From Sciurus carolinensis (Eukaryota > Chordata > Mammalia > Rodentia > Sciuridae), in the NCBI RefSeq assembly GCF_902686445.1, contig NC_062232.1:34304454-34368453 (forward strand): a stretch of DNA of 64,000 nt, read 5' to 3'. A model generated the notes under the pieces. The model saw only the letters and a list, made by a program, of their open reading frames with translations. It was not told where the DNA came from and did not search any database. Position numbers and translations under genes: made by a program. Positions 57,336-64,000 of this stretch are shown here, piece by piece. Each line of letters begins with the position of its first letter. Position 1 is the first letter of the stretch.

Positions 57336-58068
57336 TAAATCTAATTTGCACTAGATTTCTCTGGTCTTTGGAGGCAGGTTTAACCAGAGAACATGCTGCT
57401 ACATGCATGTAAGAGATGAATCTGGTGTGAAACATTCTGGCTTTCTTTCTGACTGTTAGCCCTACTTTCACTGGGATTCTATTTCTGAATTTTGGTCATA
57501 CAATATCTACTTGTAGGTTAAGGGAAACTGGCACACTGTCTTATTTGTCCATGAGAGTTCTTTAACTGTTGAAGTTATGGTTCAGAGTCCCCTGGTAAGA
57601 AAGCTCTGCGAACTTGCACATATTCACTTTTGAAAAAGGTAACTGGCAATTTATTTTCTGATCTTTTGTGACTGGAGACTTTAGCAAGGAACCGACATCA
57701 TGAAAAAGCCAGCTTGAGCCTAACAGGAACCTTCCCTTAGAAATGTCCTGTTTGTCAGTGTTATCTTGGGCCTCTCTTCCTTCTTTCCTGTACTCCTGCA
57801 TTAGGTAAATACAGGGTCGACTGGGAACAGAAGGTTTTCTTATCACCCACCCCCATCACACACACATACCCGCAACTGAGATGGGGGAAGAAATCCTACT
57901 TGCTGTATCCATAAACACACAAAGGTTGTCCTGCCTTTACTGTAGGAAACCATCAATGAAGGCCAAGTTCGTCATATTGCCAAGAGCCTTTGTGTCAAGA
58001 ATGTTTGGAATCTTGAAATCTTTGGAATCTTGATTCCAAAAAAAAAATAAAAAGTTTTTTTCCCCCCC

Positions 58069-58320
58069 CCGGTTGCCAGGAAGTTCAGAGCCAAATTTAA
58101 TGTTTGTCACAGTAATTACAGTAGCTCCTGTGGTTGGCATATTTTCTTTCTCCTCTTTATCATGGCTTCAGTTTTCTATTTCTGTCCTATATTATTATAT
58201 TTTCCAAAATTCTGAGGTGCCTCAAGTCTTGACTGTGATGTTCTTGTCTAGTGGGTATCATATCTTTAGCAGAGTCACCACACATTTCCTTGTTCCTGAA
58301 GGTCTCTGTCCCCACCCTAC
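58069..58320. repeat. 250-bp segment, copy 1
   Basis: It runs from 'ggttgccaggaagttcagag' to 'ttgttcctgaaggtctctgt'. The same order of words recurs at 58961-59335. It may be part of an unassigned interspersed repeat or LTR. Confidence 0.7.
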
Positions 58321-58493
58321 TTAGGTGTCTCAAGTGGGCGCCATTTTGGGTGCAGTTTCAGCCTAGATGAGGTTCAGAGTCACTTCAGGAACAGGAAATG
58401 AAACTGCTCACAAGGATTCCCCTCCCTCAGGCAGTTAATAGCTGACTTAAAGACAAACTCTAAACTCTCTTCAGCTCTGACTCAAGAGGAGAT

Positions 58494-58497
<4 letters not shown>

Positions 58498-58529
<32 letters not shown>

Positions 58530-58561
58530 GAGAAAGACTGACTGTTAGCCCTGCTTTCTCC

Positions 58562-58614
<53 letters not shown>
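58498..58614. repeat. (CT)n and (GA)n arms facing each other
   Basis: A CT tract at 58498-58527 and a GA tract at 58568-58614 are separated by about 40 bases that themselves contain 'ctttctccagagaaag'. The arms are complementary and can fold into a hairpin. Confidence 0.93.
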
Positions 58615-58616
<2 letters not shown>

Positions 58617-58960
58617 TCTCAAGCACACACACACTCTAGAAAGATCACTGAGAACACTATATTCAAATAGTCAAAGTAGTTCAACAGTTACTTCTTTAGT
58701 TCTCTTTTGTGGAGTAAACTGATTTTATGGTTAATCTATGTATGGCCAAGAATTAATCTCAAGTTACCATCTTCAAGGAATGCAAACTCATTTGACCCAA
58801 GTATGATGCAGATCTCTAGAAGATTAATTTGGTTTACAAAGTTAAAAAGTATACAAGGGCAGGCAGCCAAATAATTTTCCACAAAAATCTAAGGGTTTAG
58901 GGGAGAGCACAGTGACCTCAGAGAGGAAACCAATTTAACAAAATGGCGTCTGGTTCCGAA

Positions 58961-59335
58961 CCTGGTTGCCAGGATGTTCAGACTCAACTTTGTTCATCAC
59001 ATTAACTGCAGTAGCTCCTGTGATTCTCATATTTACTTCCTTCTCTTTTTCATGGCTTTGATTTTCTATTTTTGTATTTTGATTTTCTATTTCTATATTT
59101 TCTATTTCCTATATTATTGTATTTTCCAATTATGTATTTTCCAATTATTGTATTTATTATATTTCAATTACTATATTTTCCAATCATTGTATTTTTTATT
59201 TCTATTCTATCTTATTGTATTTCCAAAATTTTAAGGTATCTCAAATCCCAACTATGATGTTTTTGGGTATAGGGCCTTAAATCTTTAGCAAAGTCACCAT
59301 GCATTTCCTTGTTTCTGAAAGTCCTTGTCCCCATA
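58961..59335. repeat. 250-bp segment, copy 2, with internal expansion
   Basis: It runs from 'ggttgccaggatgttcagac' to 'ttgtttctgaaagtccttgt'. The middle (59070-59215) has grown into an irregular array of 'ttctatttt' and 'ccaattattgtat' words that copy 1 lacks. Confidence 0.7.
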
Positions 59336-59374
59336 CCTCATTTTGCCATTTATTTATTTATTTTTAAATTTATT

Positions 59375-59455
59375 TTTGCCATACTAGGGACTGAATCCAG
59401 GGCCTCGTGCATGCTTGGCAAGCACTTTCTCATTGAGCTACATCCTCAGTTCCTG
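59375..59455 (-). mobile_element. ID SINE
   Basis: 'ccatactagggactgaatcc' to 'cattgagctacatcctcagt'. Confidence 0.88.
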
Positions 59456-59809
59456 GGAGCTGCCTTTTGATGGCAACCTTCCCCTCTGTAGGCAAAAGCC
59501 AAAGCCCAAATATTCTGCTACTGTTAACTTTTAATACTGTGAAAAGATAAACTGGTGTGAGGTTAACTTCTAAAACCATTGCATTAAGGTGTCATTACAC
59601 ACTGGAGAGATTACAGTTTCAGCTTTAGGGACACAGATGACTGAGTCATAACTATTTCCATGAGAAATAGGTCCTCTATTTTTTTCTCAGGTTTTACTGC
59701 CTTATAGAGTTTTCTAAATGTTTAAAAAATTTGGTGAACCGTCTTGAAGATTCTCAGGGAGGAGGTTGGGATTTATTACAAACCAAACCAAACCAATACA
59801 ATAGTTTAA

Positions 59810-59975
59810 GTTCAAACCTCAGTTTCAATCACCTATAAACCTTGGTTGAGTTACTATTACATTAAGCCTCGATTTCTTCATTTATGGAAATAGATACTGA
59901 TTTCTATTTCATAGGATTACAAGGATTAGGTAAGGAGTAATAATGCTTAATGAAATATAAAACATTATAATGATA
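59810..59975 (+). mobile_element. MIR
   Basis: 'ttgagttactattacattaa', 'gcctcgatttcttcatttat' and 'ggattacaaggattaggtaa' follow the MIR core. 60275-60345 ('ggcacagtgcttggcatata') may be the tail of a related element. Confidence 0.65.
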
Positions 59976-60479
59976 TAATCTATTATTTTAAAATGTCTTT
60001 ACCATTGTCCTCTAGGTCTAGAGTTGGACCACAATATTTTATCATATGGTATTATTACACATGTGCTCAATTTGGCCTTAATTGTCTAAAATAGATTAAG
60101 ATGGCCCCAAAGCATCAGACCTGTGCTAAATGAGTGGAACACCCGCATTAGGTGGTTTTTCTATGGCCCATATATGGTAGAAATGGCCTCAGCTGTCGTG
60201 GATGTGAGTTTTCCTTGTTAAGGAGAGTTTCTGATGTACATGGAGGAAGGAATTTCATCCTCACCAGTTTGTCTTCTTAATTACATTTTTAGCTTCTGGC
60301 ACAGTGCTTGGCATATATGAGCTTGATACGTGTCTGTTGAATCAAACTATCTGTGAGACACAGTAGAGGGGTCAATCTAACAAGCTGGGACAGGAAAGGG
60401 GCATGGAGAAAAACGTCATAAGGTCCCAAGGGGAAAGTCTTCCTGAAGCATCAAGGCTCTGTCTGAAAGTAGGTTGTTC

Positions 60480-61330
60480 ATGACCTCTGGCATCCCCAAA
60501 GCAGGATGAGGGCCTTTCCCAGACCTAAGGAGAGTTGGCTGAGGGCAGAGAGGCCTGAGGGTAAAGTCCAGTTGGCGCAGACTCTGCGGGCATCCCCGGC
60601 TGTACTGGTGTACACAGTGGTCTCAAGTGTGACACCAGGGCTGGGAATGAGCCTAGACTGGGCAGGAGAGCCTGGGACCAGAGTGGTCAACCAGCCCAGT
60701 GAGGGGAGCAGGCCCTGGGCTGTCCCCATCCCTAGGGTTGCTGACCCAAAGAGGCTCAGGTAGAGACCAGGATGTCCATGGCCTGCCTTCAGGGCCAGTG
60801 GACTTGAGAGATCACAGTTCTGAGAGGTGGGGACACAGGAAGCAGAACAGGAGAGTGCAGGTGTGCTCATCCAGCAGTCAGGGGAGCAGGGGGACAGTGT
60901 GCCCAGCTGGGGCAAGGAGGTGCTCCAGGGCCAAGTGCAATGGGTTAAAGGAACTGCTGTGGATGTCCTGATGAGGCCGAGAGAAGGGTCTCCCGCTCAG
61001 CAGTGCAGAGCAATGCATGGCTGTGCAAGGGCCAAGGGACAGGGAAAGCTGGACACTATGGGTGGAGCAGCAGCGGCAGCAGCGGTGGCGGCGGTGATGA
61101 CAGCAGCGGCAGCAGCAGCAGGTAAGGCAGAAAGCCCTTGAAAGTGGACTTAGGTAATGCAGAGGGGGTCTGAGGAGCCCTGCAGCCAGCATACTGCTAG
61201 AGACATTACTACCAGCAGAAAACGACGTTCAGGTGAAGACCAGTGTGGAACCCAAGGAGAGGATGTCGAAGACCAGGACCAGGATTGAGACCTTGCCTCT
61301 AGCCACCCCTGGCCAGAAGATTTTTCCAAT
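60480..61330. other. GC-rich single-copy block in the CASK intron
   Basis: No repeat is recognised apart from the AGC/GGC tract at 61064-61121. Open frames on both strands (60478-60915 minus, 60827-61141 plus) overlap and have no known domain. The plus frame reads an alanine run over the trinucleotide tract. Confidence 0.4.
61064..61121 (+). repeat. interrupted AGC/GGC trinucleotide tract
   Basis: About 18 imperfect AGC, GGC and GTG triplets with one 'gatgac' interruption. It is followed directly by 'caggtaag', which looks like a plus-strand splice donor. Confidence 0.9.
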
Positions 61331-61984
61331 CCCTAGTAAGGAGGGATTAGTAGTTAAACAAAAATCAATCTGCGTTATACATCATCATATTTAGTTCTAT
61401 ATAGGTCCAATTTAATTGTTACGTAAACTATAGTGTTTGCACTATTGTTGCTCTCCTTCCTAGTCCCCTAACCAGATCTTTTCATGGTTTCCAAAGTTCC
61501 AAGTTCAAGAACCCCATCAAGTGCTATAAAATGGAAAAACAGATGAACCCATTGGCCACAAGTCAGGATCTTGTTGCCCAGAATCTGAGCAGTCAAGTCC
61601 CAGGTCCCACGGATCTTGCTATGCAGTTTCTGTCCTCATTTTGGGATGGCCGGGGGACCAAGTCTCATGTTGTGACCCTTAAACAGGGATTTGCCTTGCC
61701 TAAGATGGCTATATAAGCCTCCTGATGAAATAGGAGGGGAGCCTACTGAAGGGAAGGTGACCTACCATCTTGGTGGGTAGTGGACTGATTCTAGGTGATG
61801 AGGGATTTGGGTGACAGAATGGTCTTCAAAGCGGCAGACCTGAGAGTCACAAGGGAACCCGCAAGCCTCTCCTGTAACCTCCCCTAATGTCTATAATTCC
61901 CAAATCCTCCCTTGTGTGCTTCAAGTCCATTTTGCTTGGATTATACTCAGGCATGAAAAAACAGCTTGTCAGCATTTTTCTTAG

Positions 61985-62058
61985 GTGCTGGAGATGGAAC
62001 CCAGGGCTTCACACAGGCTAAACCCACACCCTACCACTGAGCTACACCCTCATCCCCT
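61985..62058 (-). mobile_element. ID SINE, diverged
   Basis: 'gtgctggagatggaacccag' to 'ctgagctacaccctcatccc'. Confidence 0.8.
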
Positions 62059-62549
62059 TTCATGTCAAACCTTCAGTTTTCTTTCACTTCCACATCCACC
62101 TCCCCTTTGAGTCCTAATTCTAATTGCTCTCCATTCCTGCTCCATCTGACATGTGACATCTGGGGTCACTCATGCTTGTTTTCAGAAACCTAGCACTGTG
62201 TTTCATAACCAGGCCCCAGGATCAGATTTTTTGCTGATGATTAACTTAAGATGCTGGTGGGTGCTCTGATGGTTCAGCATAGCTGTACCAAGGCTGTTGT
62301 GATAACAAAGTGTCAGAGTTTCACCCTGAGGTCAAATGATTGTAGAATTTCTGTAGAAGTTTGGAGTATAACAAATCTCCGTAGAGAATCATCTGCTTCT
62401 TAAATATATGGCCAGTGATCAGCCAGTCTGCATTCTAGACTGTTAACCCAAGAAATCTTGATTATTGACACTTCCCTGAAGCTTATAAAATTATGATGCA
62501 ACCCACGACTCTCTGATGGCATTTTTGATTTCAGAATCTGAACTTATCA

Positions 62550-64000
<1,451 letters not shown>

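Noticed and set aside
60478..60915. 145-codon minus-strand frame in the CASK intron
   Set aside because: There is no match to any CASK exon, no flanking splice sites in frame, and it overlaps plus-strand frames of similar length.

Overview
This window is mammalian nuclear DNA, most likely from a squirrel-family rodent (Sciuridae: squirrel, marmot or ground squirrel). It contains no bacterial or phage architecture. The lineage call rests on dozens of composite SINEs in which a 7SL/B1-type left part ('ggaggctgaggcaggagg') is fused to a tRNA/ID-type right part ('ctggggatgtggctcagtgg'). That arrangement matches the MEN / B1-dID SINEs known from sciurids. ID-only SINEs, rodent-type MaLR LTRs and L1 3' ends are also present. 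Both host genes, NYX and CASK, are X-linked in placental mammals, so the window is inferred to be the NYX-CASK interval of the X chromosome.

Layout. (1) About 1-2753: sequence upstream of or in the 5' end of NYX, with two SINEs, a possible old LTR and a possible untranslated first exon ending near 2415. (2) 2754-2825: NYX exon 2, with only 22 coding bases. (3) 2826-19085: a 16.3-kb NYX intron packed with SINEs, MaLR LTRs and old L1 pieces. (4) 19086-20494: the very GC-rich NYX main exon. Spliced together, the two exons encode a complete 476-residue nyctalopin. (5) 20495 to about 46670: the NYX 3' end and a 26-kb intergenic region dominated by transposons. These include a long 5'-truncated L1 with nested SINEs, an L1 split by an MaLR LTR, and a short L1 with a 17-bp target-site duplication. 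(6) About 46670-62794, minus strand: the last three coding exons of CASK (203, 84 and 177 coding bases) and a SINE-free 3' UTR of about 5 kb. They encode the last 153 residues, which cover most of the guanylate-kinase-like domain. (7) 62795-64000: the next CASK intron, running off the window.

NYX and CASK face each other tail to tail. They are not an operon and are not known to work in one pathway. Nyctalopin is a leucine-rich-repeat surface protein of retinal ON-bipolar cells that is needed for the TRPM1/mGluR6 response. CASK is a MAGUK scaffold kinase of synapses. I found no undescribed system. The observations most worth checking are regulatory candidates (OTX/CRX plus E-box sites), nested and inverted transposon structures, a local segment duplication, a (CT)n/(GA)n hairpin and one unexplained 227-codon open frame in the NYX intron. 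All family assignments come from recognition by eye; no database search was run. Repeat boundaries are approximate.
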